This document shows, piece after piece, positions 21,305 through 32,860 of a stretch of DNA of 64,000 nt. The stretch is from contig JAQOTA010000052.1 of assembly GCA_029532415.1 (NCBI GenBank), positions 3,162,001 through 3,226,000 of the forward strand, read 5' to 3'. Below the pieces are notes generated by a model. That model saw only the letters and a list, made by a program, of their open reading frames with translations, was not told where the DNA came from and did not search any database. Position 1 is the first letter of the stretch, and each line of letters starts with the position of its first letter. A program made the position numbers and the translations under genes. Source of the DNA: Marasmius tenuissimus (Eukaryota > Basidiomycota > Agaricomycetes > Agaricales > Marasmiaceae).

Positions 21305-22859
21305 GATATCGATCTACCCCCGTCTTTTTTCTCCCTGCATCTGTTTCCACCGCTACCATATCCAAGTATAAATTGTCATCACTTCGCTTTGATGGAATAC
21401 AATGTCGAAAAAAAGGGACCCACTTGCGTGTGATATTGTGTGTGTAGTACCCGAAAGATTGGAATCGAAGTTACTGAGGAATCGTCTGGAAAGGCAAGTG
21501 GCTTAGGTCCACCGTGTAGCCCCGATATGTCGGAGGTGACGGCGACTGGAGGGTCGAGAGAGTGTGAATGTTGAAGAAGGGACCCATGCATTCCGGGGTG
21601 CTGGATTGTTAACTTAGGAGTTCCTGTCATTCACTTGGCCTGTCTGCAGTGTCAAAGCTGGACAAACCTGAGTCTCCTTCAGCCGCGAATAAAGGCGTCA
21701 CTTCCTGGACATGTCGAGATGGCTATCCGAATCGGAAGAACTTCCTTTCTCCCGCAGCTCCGAAGAGCTCCGAAATCCGAATCGCGGGTATTTGAATCTC
21801 ACGCGAATCCTATGGTGCACCGTGTAGTAGAACTTTGCTTCAACTTGTTGTAGAAGTGGGCATTGGGGCCTTTTCGGACGCAAGTGAATTGGGACTGAAT
21901 CATGCTGTATGTACATAGTCCGACGATGCGGATCTTATGACCTTGGTTATACGCGAAAGGCATAGTACTTGTTGATGTCAGATGGAACTTTGAGTCGGGG
22001 GTGAAGCCGTTGTTGCAGACTACCGCTGAAGCGAGTTGCCGTCCACACCAATCTTACTTCAATAAGCTCGAAGAATGCCTTGGAGATCCCTGGAAAAATG
22101 AAAAGCCAAGAGACATAGCAGTACCATAAGGTGCCTGGAAAATGGGATAATACGAGTGCCCGATACTACGGCACTTGCTCCCGATTCCTGAGCGTGTGTG
22201 GATTCCACCTGTTCATGGTTGTACGCCGGCTCCGGAACTCCTTGGCTCGGGGTCTGGGGAAGTGAACGGTGCAAGAATTCAATATGATCGGTGATTACGG
22301 TAAGAATAACGAACGCGAGATCTCCAGGTGGTGGAGCACTGTGGAAAGAGACATCATCCCACGACGAACATTGGCCACGCCCATCCGCAGTGTTTTATCT
22401 CCCAAACGGGCTGAGAAAAGTACACTACTGCTAGACGTTTTGCGCTTCTGGATGCGGGCTCCATGTGGAGTTGGACGCGGAAGCTGGTATGGCTAGGTCA
22501 GGGATTCGAAAAGACTAGGGAAAGACGCGATTCTTTCGAAACTGTAGGAAGTTTTAGACTGAGAGTCGCGCCCCCAATCAACATCAATATATGATACTGG
22601 CCTCAATACCGAAATGGCACAACGTTGAGGTACGCATTACAATAATGCTTGCTGGCACTCGGAATGAATTCTAATACTATGGAGGAAGCGCTTAGCGGGA
22701 GGGAATTATAAGTGGCAATTTGTATGGGGCCTGGCCCGTCTGCCCCCATTGGTAAGGAAGTCGCTTGAGACAGTAGTGAGGGGTGCACGAGTCCTCTATT
22801 ACGGAGGTCGTACAGGTTGATTGACGACCGGTGCTGAGGCCCAAAGGGGCGAGGTCATC
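21305..22859. other. Gene-poor interval, 1.6 kb
   Basis: No gene supported. Several short open frames on both strands lack motifs and splice structure. Confidence 0.45.
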
Positions 22860-23193
22860 ATAGTCGTGAGTACTATCGTTATAACGATCAGTAGCCCCGA
22901 TCTAGCATGTTCATTTTCTCCTGTACCTTCTTTTCGTTAATACTGCATTGAAGAATAAATAGAATTTTTGTACGAATTTCCGACAAGGAACAGCTAAATT
23001 TTACATTCCGGACTCGATGTAAAGCATGATTATTGGGCGTAGAGTACAGCATAATGGTATACGGCGTGAAGTTGATATACGTTTGTATACAGTGAATCAT
23101 GCAGCGCGTGGCGAGATGCATGTTGAACAGCGAAAGTAGATCATATCGATACATGAGACTGGGATAGCCTATAGGAACAGATGTCGCGTCCTC

Positions 23194-23955
23194 CTATTCA
23201 TGGACCACACCAACTTGAAAGGCTGATAGCGCTGATCGACGAGGCCCGTAAGTGCTTGCGACGGTACTGGGTGCCCTCGAAGATGGTACTCTCGATCTCC
23301 TGGATTTGGGTTTGACCTGCTTCAAGTTCCCTATAAACGTGAGCGAGATCAGAGCCTTTACACTGGTGAAATGCTGGGAAGACTTACGTCTGACCCGACA
23401 ATCTTATAACCGTCCACGTCTTCTGTGCCTCCCTCGGCAAAGGGGGTGAAGCCCTGAGGTGTGACGTTCAGCTTAGGAAGGTCCAACATGCATAGTAGGC
23501 TCACCGCTGAAAGTCTGCTGCTTTGCGTGTATCTCGTCCCGCAGGTTTTCCGTGACTAGTGAAGCATTCAGCAATCAATGAGATGAACGACGCTGGCCTA
23601 GTAAGACTCACCGCTAGCGTGTCACGATCACCCTCCATGATCCTGTTTCGAGATTTGTACGCCGGAGGTTGAAGACTTGACAGTCAGCTGGTGCCACTTA
23701 TAGTAAGCTTGGGGAGCACGCACCCTTTCCAAGTTTCGCAACTCTCGAAGCAACCGGGGCGCCTTGAGGCTGCTGCTCTCTCTTAACCATTCTTTTGACT
23801 TGTTTTCATGCTCAAGGATGATTTGGTCCAACTTTGACACGGCAGCCTCGTCGAGGAAGAATCCCACATCCGCAGGCATATTCGACATTCTCCATTTCTT
23901 GAAAGGCTTTGAGGAAATAACAATAGGGAGAGTAATGAGATACTGCGCGCCGTGC
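23194..23955 (-). pseudogene. Family A gene, 5'-truncated copy
   Basis: The 3' half of the family A gene. Reading 5' to 3' on the minus strand it starts abruptly within the segment YLITLPIVISSKPFKKWR, continues through LDEAAVSKLDQIILEHENKS, and keeps the later short exons up to the last one (KSRRSRVPSSRAPSTVAST, stop 23194-23196). The N-terminal half (about 150 residues) is missing: upstream of about 23955 the sequence switches to the 3' flank of the next family A copy. The acceptor before the second retained exon, CTAG in the 28620-29770 copy, is replaced by CTCCGG, so splicing is also damaged. A dead fragment created by unequal recombination. Confidence 0.75.
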
Positions 23956-24218
23956 GGGTGCCTGAGAGGCAAATTGGAGATATGAGGACGAACTTGGTAA
24001 TCCCAGCTTTTCCACCTAGAGCACAAGAGTTTACATTCCGGACTCGAAATAAGGCATAGTTATTGGGCATCGAGTACAGCTAGTAGTGTGCGGCGTAAAT
24101 TTAATACATGTTTAGATACAGTGAATCATACAGGACGCGGAAAGACATGGTGAACGCTGGACGGCGAAGGTCGGTCCTGTCGATACGTGAGACTGGTATA
24201 GAAACGAGTGTTTTGCTC

Positions 24219-25364
24219 CTATTCGAGGACCATCCCGAAGCCTCGACGAGGGGCGTAAGTGTTTGAAACGGCACTAGGGGCTCTTGAAGATGGTGCTCTC
24301 GACTGTCGGGACTTGGGCTTAATCTCCTTCCCCTGTGATGACGGATCAGAATCGGAATATGGGCAGAATGTAAGGGAGGCTTACGTCGGGGCCGACGACT
24401 ATATAACCATCCACGTCTTTTGTACCTCCCTCAGCAAGAGGGGTGAAGCCCTAAAGTGATGGTCAGCTTATGAAGGCTCAACGTTCATGATGCATGACAG
24501 ACTTACCGCGGAAAGTACGCTCTTTTTGCCTCTCGTTCCCCAGGTTCTCTTTGACTAGCAAAACGCTTAGATGTCGATGATAATGCCAAATACGGTCGGG
24601 AACTCACCGTCATTGTAGCATGATCGCCCCCCGCTACCCTATTTCTGGCTCTGTACGTCTGACATTAGGAAGTTAGCGGAAGCCACTCATTAGGCTCGGG
24701 GGACACGCACCTTCTCTGAGTTTTGCAATTCCGTGAGCAAGAGGGATATCTTCATGTTGCCATTCTCAATCAACCACTCTTTTGACCTATTTTCATGCTC
24801 TCGAATGATTTCGTCTAGCTTTGATACGGTCGTCTCGTCGATAAAGAATCCCGCGTCCGAAGGCATATCTGGCGTTCTCCATTTCTTCAGAGGGTTCAAC
24901 GACACATTGATGGGGAGTGTAATGAGGTATTGCGAGCCGCGCCTACCGGATCCTGGTACTGTCCACTCTGGAATGGTATGAATATGTCGGAGTCTTGTAT
25001 TCAAGGAAGTCTTATCCGAAGGATTGGTGGTAGATACGAGGACGATGAATTCCTTGAATAAGGCTGGTACCTCTTCGTAAGAGTTCTTGTCGAAGGTCGC
25101 CATTAGACAGACTTGGAAGGTTCCATCAGTCTTGATTGATGTTATGATGCACGGGCGGTCTCCAAGTTTGCAGCCGCGGTCGGTAGAGTCTCCAAGAAGG
25201 TTGTAGAAGGGAGCAAGTGCAGAGATGCGGATACACATGATGTCTCCGACTTGTGATTCAGATCCACGTCTGGGTTCGTGAGAAAGAGGAGGGGTACACT
25301 GAGGGTTCGTACATTCTCGAGGGTTATCTGTGTCGGCTTGAAAGACTTTCCAGAGGCGCATCAT
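24219..25364 (-). CDS. Family A protein, copy 1 (unrecognised)
   Basis: Five exons, beginning with 24711-25364, then 24608-24658 and three further short exons, give about 310 residues. The first exon has a Cys-containing N-terminus (ECTNPQCTPPLSHEPRRG), a beta-rich core (GDIMCIRISALAPFYNLLGD, CLMATFDKNSYEEVPALFKE, FIVLVSTTNPSD), and a helical end (DEIIREHENRSKEWL). Short exons follow (TYRARNRVAGGDHATMT; SKRTWGTRGKKS; GFTPLAEGGTKDVDGYIVVG) and a basic tail PKSRQSRAPSSRAPS. No known domain recognised. It is transcribed away from family B (start 25828) across 463 bp, and the same arrangement is repeated at 28620-31571, so the two may act together. The start could be the first or second of two adjacent Met codons. 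Confidence 0.7.
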
Positions 25365-25827
25365 GGAGAGTTAGATCGGCCAGCAAAGGGGATAGCTTGA
25401 GCAGAGGGTTCCAAAGAAATCGAACGATGGCATTATATAGAGTCAGTCTTCGGACAAAAGCAGCAGATTGGTATGTGGCAAAACGCGGGCAAAGCAGGAC
25501 TATGGGCCTGAGCATGGGCCAGGTCGATATTGGAATGTGGCATCAATTCAAACAACAGCAGCATCGAGACTGGAAGCATTTGTCGAAGCGGACCGTGGCA
25601 GGAGGTGGCGGTTCGGGATCAAGGAGGTTACCCGTGGGAATCTAGCGAGCCTTTGTCTCTCTCTCTTCGATCTCTACATCCGTGCTGGACAACAATGAAC
25701 GAGCCTGGCCTTTGTCTGACTCACTGTGGCACGATGGCCGGAAAATCTACAGCAGCTATAAAATAAACGTCCTTGTTCTTTTTCCCCGCACCACGTCCTC
25801 CGAGAATTTCAACCACTACCGACCAAC
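25365..25827. promoter_or_regulatory. Divergent promoter of A/B pair, copy 1
   Basis: Shared upstream region of family A (-) and family B (+). It is strongly conserved with 29771-30252, including GGTTACCCGTGGGAATCTAG and TCTGACTCACTGTGGCACGA. A TATA box (TATAAAATA, 25757-25765) lies 71 bp before the family B ATG. Confidence 0.6.
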
Positions 25828-27149
25828 ATGGAACTCCCACAACGCAACACAATCGTAGTCTTCAGCGTCGACACTGTCATAACCGTCGCGCATTTAGAGG
25901 ATCCGGAGCTCACCGAAGCATGTCAAAAACTCAGTTGTAAGAAGTATGTCGCAATGGTTGGAATGGTGCGTCTCGCCTTGTCGCTCGTTGTCCAGTCGAA
26001 ACTGATCGGGTTTTTCGGATTCCTCCAGCGGGACCAACCTGGATTCTTGCCAACAAGACCATACCACACGTATGAGTTCAAGCTCATCTATCAGGGCCTA
26101 CGGAAGAAGGACGAGAACAAGTGTATCGAACCTGAAATGTCCGTCCCTGTCCTTCCGAACACACACCATCCTCTGTCACGACAGCCCCTTGAACCGTCTA
26201 TACCCCTTCCGTGGCAGGATTGTTACGTTTCTCATCTCTTTGGGGGTAGTGCTCGTTGCCAGAGTATCATGCTCAAGGAGAAACCAACTCACATACGCGA
26301 GCTCGGATCTGCGAATGCTTTGCAGTCGACTTTGTTGATAGACGAGGACAGGCGGGGTCAACACAGGAGGTTGAACCCGGTTCAGGAGGCGCAATGCACC
26401 CCAACGGAGGAGTCAATGGAGGAATCGATGGCTGACGATTCTGCTGAGTCGGACTACTATGACTCTGAGGCAGACGAGGACGATCCTGAACTAGAAGGTG
26501 CGCCGCTCTTTCGATACTTGCGTTGTTCGGTAACCGCTCACGCAGCAGTGCTCAGAGTATGAACGGCTCATGTCCATGATCGATAGAGAGAAACTTCGAC
26601 GCGAAAATCCCGGTCTGAAGTTCTATGATGCACTGTTCGAAGCGTACACAAAGCTCAGGGAGGAGTTGGGTCTTCCGCCGGACAGAGAGAAATCGACAGA
26701 AACACCTCCCGTGTGTACTGGGGACCTGGAGATGTACAATCTTCCCGTCTTCAACGTTTCATACGATCTCTCCGAGGTGGATTGCGTGAACGACCCGGAA
26801 GATCTCTACGAGGAACTCGATGCTCTCCAAAGGTACGTCCTTCTGACCAACTCTCACTCCAATCTCTAACCTTTGGTGTCACAGGCTGGTACGGATATAC
26901 AAGGAGGGAAAAATGCAAGAGCAGATAGAGAAGGCTCGGCAAATCGACGAAGAGTATTTCGCAAACAAACCACAAGGTCCAGTGGCAGGTGCGTCGTCTT
27001 TTCGTCTTCGTTCATCGCCTCGTCGCACGTACTCAGACGCTTCTCTGACAGGGTCCTCTGACCAACTTATCGTTTCACCGAAGAACTCGATACTGCTGTC
27101 AAGAATCAAACACTCATTCAGAAATCTCAAGCGTTTCCTTTGCATGTAA
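25828..27149 (+). CDS. Family B protein, copy 1 (unrecognised)
   Basis: Four exons: 25828-25965, 26029-26497, 26556-26832 and 26885-27149, all in phase. The protein (about 382 residues) starts MELPQRNTIVVFSVDTV. The second exon has YHTYEFKLIYQGLRKKD and LPNTHHPLSRQPLEPSIPLP, then an acidic stretch (ESDYYDSEADEDDPELE). The third is helical (EYERLMSMIDREKLRREN) and the last has a helix (EEGKMQ-like, QEQIEKARQIDEEYFANK) and a Ser-rich basic end. No domain is recognised. The alternation of globular, acidic and coiled parts suggests a nuclear or scaffold protein, but this is only an impression. Paired head-to-head with family A. Confidence 0.72.
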
Positions 27150-27604
27150 CACGAACAATCGCATCTTGTACAGTCTATCTTTACATTAAACTACCTAATC
27201 ATCGCAGTAACCTTAATCTGCGTATATCTTCTGACTTTAGTTCGCATTTATAGACTATGTATTTTGATGTTGCTTCCAAAGTTCAAACCTCACTATCAAT
27301 ACGCCCATTTTGCAGTCAAACCAATATGAGTTGTTTATTCAACGCACGATATCTACTTACATACAACTGGAATCAGGAAAGGAAAGATACAAAGCGGGAG
27401 TGAGCCGAGTTAAAATCCTCGAGTCCGGCTCGATGAACTACTACGCGGTACGGAGAACAAAACCTAACCTGCAGCTTGGAAATCGGTTCTCCCCCGCACA
27501 CCGCGAGAAACAAAAATCAAGAGCTGTTAGTCATAGACAATGTCGAGAGAGCTTTCACGAGGTCGAACCAGGCGGTAAAAGATTTCGGGGCAGCGACGCG
27601 GATC
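27150..27604. other. 3' flank of family B copy 1
   Basis: No gene. The sequence is homologous to 31572-32004, so it belongs to the duplicated block. Confidence 0.55.
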
Positions 27605-27815
27605 ATCCACATTGACCTTACGATATTCCCAACCATGCCTAGCTAACCAGAGTGACCTTGCCAGTGCGAATCTGCTAATGAATATCAGACCTATCATTGT
27701 CAATGTGATGCCAGAGGGCTCTGAGCGCTGTAAACACATCGCTAGTGCACCGCACGCGCTCAAAGGACAGCGATATACCTTCTTCCCAGGCGTGAGCTAG
27801 CCAAATGGTGGCCGC
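27605..27815 (-). pseudogene. Remnant of the C2H2 zinc-finger gene (3' end)
   Basis: Homologous to the last 190 bp of the coding region of the gene at 32013-32860. Shared blocks include GGGAATATCG near the stop, and GAGGGC-CTGAGCGCTG and GGGCTAGCCA-ATG further in. The stop codon position has changed (TTACAT in the intact gene, CCACAT here on the plus strand), the last-finger Cys and His codons are altered, and the homology ends abruptly at the junction with the next duplication unit. There is no promoter or 5' part. It marks the breakpoint of the tandem duplication. Confidence 0.65.
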
Positions 27816-28619
27816 TGGCGTAGAGTACTATTGTTATGACGATCAGTGTAGCCCGATCTAGCACACTGGGTGCAGAATTCCATAAGTCTTGGGAGATATG
27901 CGAGATTGACGTTGAAATATATGTGGGGAGATCTTAGCGTAAGTACTGGGACAAAGGATGGAAGTACTCGATCCCAGAAAAGGGTAGAAATGCGATGGAA
28001 ATGTCAGATTCGGCATTTAGATCACATTTCTCTCCCGTTTGGATTGAGTTTGGGTCGAATAAATATGACATAGGCCACGAGAATTCTGATAAATTCTCCC
28101 AACATAAGTTTCCGCATAAATCCTTCATTGCTCCAAAAACTTACGCGTTCTTGCACCCAGTGGCATGTACGTTGTCTCATGTATCTTTTTTTTTCCGTGA
28201 ATGTCATATTGAAGAAGTTTAGATAGAATCCTTGAACGAAGCGTTCTTCTCGACAAAGACCAGCTTTGGTGCGAGAATCAGAGCATCACTACGGAGGTTC
28301 GTAGTACAAAGATCGATATATTCGCAAGGACCCAAATTCCGGAGCACAGAGAGACGCCTGAGGAGCAAATTGGAAAGATGAGGACGAAGGTTGTCCCAGC
28401 TTTTCCACCCAGACCGGGCTAGAGCACAAGAGTTTACATTCCGGACTCGAAATAAGGCATAGTTATTAGGCATAGAGTACAGTATAGTACGCGGCGTGAG
28501 GTTAATACATCTTTGGACACAGTGAATAATACAGCGCAGCGTGGCAAGATGCATGTTGAACAGCGAAAGTCGGTCATATCGATACACGAGACTGGGATAG
28601 GAACAGGTGTTGCGTCCTC
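27816..28619. other. Intergenic region at start of duplication unit 2
   Basis: No gene. Its outer parts match 22860-23194; the part at about 27880-28190 is not present in unit 1 and shows no coding signal. Confidence 0.45.
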
Positions 28620-29770
28620 CTATTCGTGGACTACACCAAAGGCTGATAGCACTGATCGACGAGGTCCATAGGTGCTTACAACGGTACTAGGTGCTCTCGA
28701 AGATGGCGCTCTCGATCGCCTGGACTTGGTTTTCAATTGCTTTCCCTGCGATCATAGCGAATTAGAATTGGTACACGGGCAGAAGGCAAGGAAGACATAC
28801 ATCGGGACCGACAACTATGAAACCATCCACATCTTTTGTACCTCCCTTAGCGAAGGGGGTGAAGCCCTGAGGTGGCGTTCAGCTTGGAAAGGTCCAACAT
28901 GCACAGTAGGCTCACCGCTGAAAGTCTGCTGTTCTGCGTGTACCCCGTCCCCCGAGTTCTCTTTGACTGGTAAAACGCTCAGAGGTTGAAGAAGTTGTAT
29001 GCAGTCCGAAACTCACCGCAAGTGTAGCACGATCGCCCTCCATTGTCCTGTTCCCAAATTTATACCTCTAGGATTGGATGTTTAGCCGATGCCACTTGCA
29101 AAGCCTGGGGAATACGTACGTTTTCTAAAGCTCGCAAACCTTGAAGCAGACTGGACGACTTCATGCTACCATTCTCTGCTAACCATTCTTGCGACCTGTT
29201 GTGATGCTCAACGATGATTTTCCGCAGCTTGAACATGGTCGTCTCGTCAAGAAAGAATCCCGCGTCCAAATGCATATCTGAGGTCCTCCATTTCTTGACT
29301 GGCTTTGAGGAAACAGTGATGGGTAGAGTGATCAGATATTGCGTTCCACGGACGCCAGATCCTGGCACTACCCACTCTGGGGTTGAGTGAACGTGGCGGA
29401 GTCTCGTGTTCAAGGAAGCCATGTCCGAAGGATTGGTAGTGGATACGAGGATGATGAATTCCTTGAATAATGCTGGTAACTCTTCGTAAGAGTTCTTATC
29501 AAAAGTGGCCATAAGACAGACGGTGCAGGTTCTATGGTCGATCGCTGTGATGACGCACGGACGATCTCCAGGTTTGCAGCCGCGGTCGCTGTTGGTGTCT
29601 CCCAGCAGATGGTAGAAGGGAGCGAGTGCAGATATTCGAATACACATGATATCTCCGGATTGGGGTTCATATCCACGTCTAGGTTCGTAAGAGAGAGGAG
29701 GGATACAGTGAGGATCCGAACATTCTCGAAGGTTTTCTGCAGCGGTTTGGGAGGTTTCCCCAAGTGTCAT
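28620..29770 (-). CDS. Family A protein, copy 2 (unrecognised)
   Basis: Paralogue of the gene at 24219-25364 with the same five-exon structure. The start is the Met at 29770 (MTLGETSQTAAENLRECSD), which aligns with the other copy; open sequence farther upstream is promoter. The core is conserved (GDIMCIRISALAPFYHLLGD; CLMATFDKNSYEELPALFKE; FIILVSTTNPSD), as are the short exons (RYKFGNRTMEGDRATLA; SKRTRGTGYTQNSRLSA; KDVDGFIVVGPD) and the basic tail KSRRSRAPSSRAPSTVVST, ending GVVHE. No frameshift or stop is seen, so both full copies appear functional. Divergent from family B copy 2 (30253). Unknown function. Confidence 0.7.
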
Positions 29771-30252
29771 CGTAGAGAGCGGGAGTTCGGCCAGCGAGGA
29801 AAGTATTCTGAGTGGAGGATCCCGGTGAATTCTAGCGATGGCATTATATAGCCAGAGACAAGGGAAGCAGAGGTATGTGGCAGAACGCGGGCAAAGCAGG
29901 ACTATGGGCCCAAGCATAGACCAAAGCATGGGCCAGGTCCAAATAAACATGTGGCATCTATTCAGTCAACAGGAGACTCGAAACCGGAAGCATTCGCCGA
30001 ACTGGACTGTGGCAGGAGGTGCCGGAGGGTGGCGGTTCGTGATCAAGGAGGTTACCCGTGGGAATCTAGCGAGCCTTTGTCTCTCTCTTCTATCTCTACA
30101 CATCCGTGCTGAACAACAATGGACGTGCCCGGCCTTTGTCTGACTCACTGTGGCACGATGGCCGGAACAGCTGCAGCGGCTATATAAGAACGATCTTGTT
30201 GTTCTCTCCCCTGCAACACGTCCACCGAAAGCCCCAATCACTTCTGACCAGT
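29771..30252. promoter_or_regulatory. Divergent promoter of A/B pair, copy 2
   Basis: Homologous to 25365-25827. TATA-like TATATAAG at 30181-30188 lies about 70 bp before the family B ATG, matching the spacing in copy 1. Conservation of the whole interval suggests shared control of the two genes. Confidence 0.6.
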
Positions 30253-31571
30253 ATGGAACTCCCACAATGCGACACGATCGTAGTCTTCAACATCGATTCT
30301 GTTGCAACCGTTGAGCATCTAGAGGACTCGCAGCTCACGGAAGCATGCCGGAAACTCACTTCCAAGAAGTACGTCGCGATGGTTGGAATGGTACGTAACA
30401 CCTCGTTGCCAGTTGTCCAAATAAATCAACTGACTTGATTTCTCCAATCTTGCAGCGGGGCCAGCCGATATTCTGGCCAACAAGGACCTACCACACGTAT
30501 GAATTTAAGCTCATTCACCAAGGTCTACGTGAGAAGGATGAGGGAAAATGTAGCGAACCTGAGATGTCGGTCCCCATCCTCCCGAATACGCACCATCCTC
30601 TATCGCGACAACCCCTCGAACCGTCGATACCACTTCCATGGGAGGATTGCTATGTGTCTCATCTCTTTGGGGGCAGTGCTCGTTGTCGGAGTACCAGGCT
30701 CGAAGAAAAGCCAACTCACGTACGTGAGCTCGAATCTGACAACGTGTTTCGGTCGACTTTGTTTATGGACGAGGACCGGCGCGCTCAACAAACGAAGTTG
30801 GAACATGCCTCTCCCCAGCAGCCACAATCCACTGGAATGAGGGACCCGGAGTCGATGGACGATGACTCTGTGGAGTCGGACTACGACTCTGAGGAAGAAG
30901 TTGATCCTGAACAAGAAGGTGTGTCATATTCCTCTTGTTGTCTTCCGCCAATTGCTCATGACATTGCCCTTTGACCAGAATACGAGCGGCTCATGTCCAT
31001 GATCGATAGAGAAAAGCTCAAACGCGAAAATCCTGACCGGGAGTTCTATGAAGTGTTACTCGAAGCGATCGCGAAGCTCAAGGAGGAGTTAGGTCTCCCG
31101 CCAGACGAAGAGGACTCGACGGAAACGGCTTCTGTGTGTACTCGAGACATGGAGATGTACCAACTTCCCGTATTCAACGTCTCTTATGATCTCTCCGAGG
31201 TGGATTGCGTGAACGACCCGGAAGATTTCTTCGAGGAACTCAGGGCTATCCGGAGGCACGTTCATCTGACCCACTTTCATTACAACCTCTGACCGCAATT
31301 CTACAGGCTGACTGTGCAATACGAAGACACCAAGATGCAACAGGAGATAGAGAAAGCTCGTCAAATTGACGAGGAATATTTCGCAAACAAACCACAAGGT
31401 CCAGTGGCAGGTGTGTCGTCTTTTTGTCTTCGTTCATCGCCTCGTCGCACGTACTCAGACGCTTCTCGGACAGGATCCTCTGACCAACTTATTATTCAAC
31501 CGAAGAACTCGACACTACTGTCAAGAGTCAAACACTCGTTCGAAAATCTCAAGCGTTTCTTTTGCATGTAA
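30253..31571 (+). CDS. Family B protein, copy 2 (unrecognised)
   Basis: Paralogue of 25828-27149 with the same four exons. N-terminus MELPQCDTIVVFNIDSVATV; exon 2 YHTYEFKLIHQGLREKDEGK and an acidic stretch ending EEEVDPEQE; exon 3 EYERLMSMIDREKLKREN and VSYDLSEVDCVNDPED; exon 4 QQEIEKARQIDEEYFANK and the Ser-rich basic end. The donor of intron 3 is GC (CGGAG|GCACG at 31256), where copy 1 has GT at the same place, so a single T-to-C change produced a GC-AG intron. If that intron were not spliced the frame would end early at a TGA near 31290. Otherwise intact. Function unknown. Confidence 0.7.
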
Positions 31572-32012
31572 CACGAACAATCGCATTTTGTACGGTACAA
31601 GTTTACATTAAACTACCTAATCATCGCAGTAACCTTAATCTACATATATCTTCTGACTTTGACTTAGTTCGCTTTTATAGAACATGTATTTTTATGTCGC
31701 TTCCAAGTCTCACTATCAATACGCCCATTTTGCAGTCAAACCAATATGAGTTGTTCATATAACGCACGATAACTACATGCAACTGGAAGGAAAGGAAAGA
31801 TACAAGAAGGGAGCGAGTCGAGTTGAGACCCTCGAGTGCAGCTCGCCCATATATACGTGGCACGGAGAAGAACCGTAGCCCAACCTGCAGCTTGGAAATC
31901 GGTTCCCCCCCGTACACTGCGAGAAAGAAAGAAAAAAGAGCTGATAGACATGGACAAGGTCGAACCAGGCGGGAAAAGCTTCCCGGGCCCGGGGCAACGA
32001 TGCGTAACATCA
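31572..32012. other. Convergent 3' flank of family B copy 2 and zinc-finger gene
   Basis: No gene; homologous to 27150-27604. Confidence 0.5.
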
Positions 32013-32860
32013 TTACATCGACCTCACGATATTCCCAACCTTCCCATCCAGAACCTCGACAATGGAAGTCTGCTTGTGAGCATCACAACTCTCACTGTCG
32101 ATGTGCTGCCGGAGGGCACTGAGCGCTGGAAACCTGTTGCTAGCGCGCACCGGGCACGAGGGGCAGCGGTACGCCTTTGCCTCATGGTGTGGGCTAGCCA
32201 GATGTTGCTTCAACCACCCGACCTTACTGAAGGTAGAGTCGTCACAGAAAGGACACTCGTAAGCACTTCCGTTCCAGCATTTGTTGACGTTGACGGAAGC
32301 ACAGTCAGGCTTAGTTTTCAGCTCAGAGGGGGGTACAGTGAACTTGCTACCCTTGGGATAACGTTTGAACTCGCGGTTCAGAATGGCTCTGTTGATCCCG
32401 GAAGGACAGCCGCCACCCTCAAGATGGAGGTAGAGATCCCCGTGAGACAAGAAGCGTTCGGTGCATCGGTCTGCCCAACATTTGATGTTTGGCGACTGGT
32501 GGTGCGATGACTTGAGATGCTGCGGTGAAGAACAAAGTGGTGGTCAGCCTCGACGAAGTGGCAGACCGGACCACGTACCTGTTTGAGATTGTTCTCAGTT
32601 TGAAAGTCATCTCCGCACTGGACACAATAATTGTGTTTGGGGGAGTCCCGATAGTGCTGCTCCAAACTGCCCTCCGTGCTGAAGAACCTATTGCACTCGC
32701 GGCAGCAAGAATGAATCGAGATTTTATGGTCTCTGAGCCCTGTCTCAGTACGAAGGTCTCTGTTGCAGAGGTTGCACTTCCAGTGAACATTCGAGCGTTG
32801 TTTGTGAGTATTCAAGTCATCGACAGAGGATTTGCATCGTTGACAATACTCGGAAGTCAT
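32013..32860 (-). CDS. C2H2 zinc-finger protein
   Basis: Two exons (32579-32860 and 32013-32519, GTACGT...CCGCAG intron) give 262 residues with about seven C2H2-like fingers: CQRC...H, WKCNLC..H...H, CCREC...H....H, YCVQCGDDF...H...H, a CWADRC finger ending in H and C, YECPFC...H...H and YRCPSC...H....C. The tandem fingers fill nearly the entire protein. This is the fungal type often annotated as a C2H2 transcription factor, though without a separate activation domain it could bind RNA or protein. The 3' end lies in the duplicated block, and a remnant of it is found at 27605-27815. Both the start Met and the stop (32013-32015) look sound. Confidence 0.82.

Larger units (their letters stand above)
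22860..27815. repeat. Segmental duplication, unit 1
   Basis: This block is homologous to 27816-32208. Both begin with the same sequence (GTACTAT-GTTAT-ACGATCAGT at about 22870 and 27826), carry the family A gene (-), the divergent family B gene (+) and the end of the zinc-finger gene. Unit 1 holds an extra, truncated family A copy and only the 3' end of the zinc-finger gene. A roughly 170-bp flank starting TTTACATTCCGGACTCG occurs three times (22997, 24031 and 28433), each just downstream of a family A stop. Confidence 0.8.
27816..32208. repeat. Segmental duplication, unit 2
   Basis: Second copy of the block described for 22860-27815. It includes one family A gene, its 3' flank, one family B gene and the 3' part of the intact zinc-finger gene. 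Divergence is moderate in coding exons and higher with indels in flanks and introns. Confidence 0.8.
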
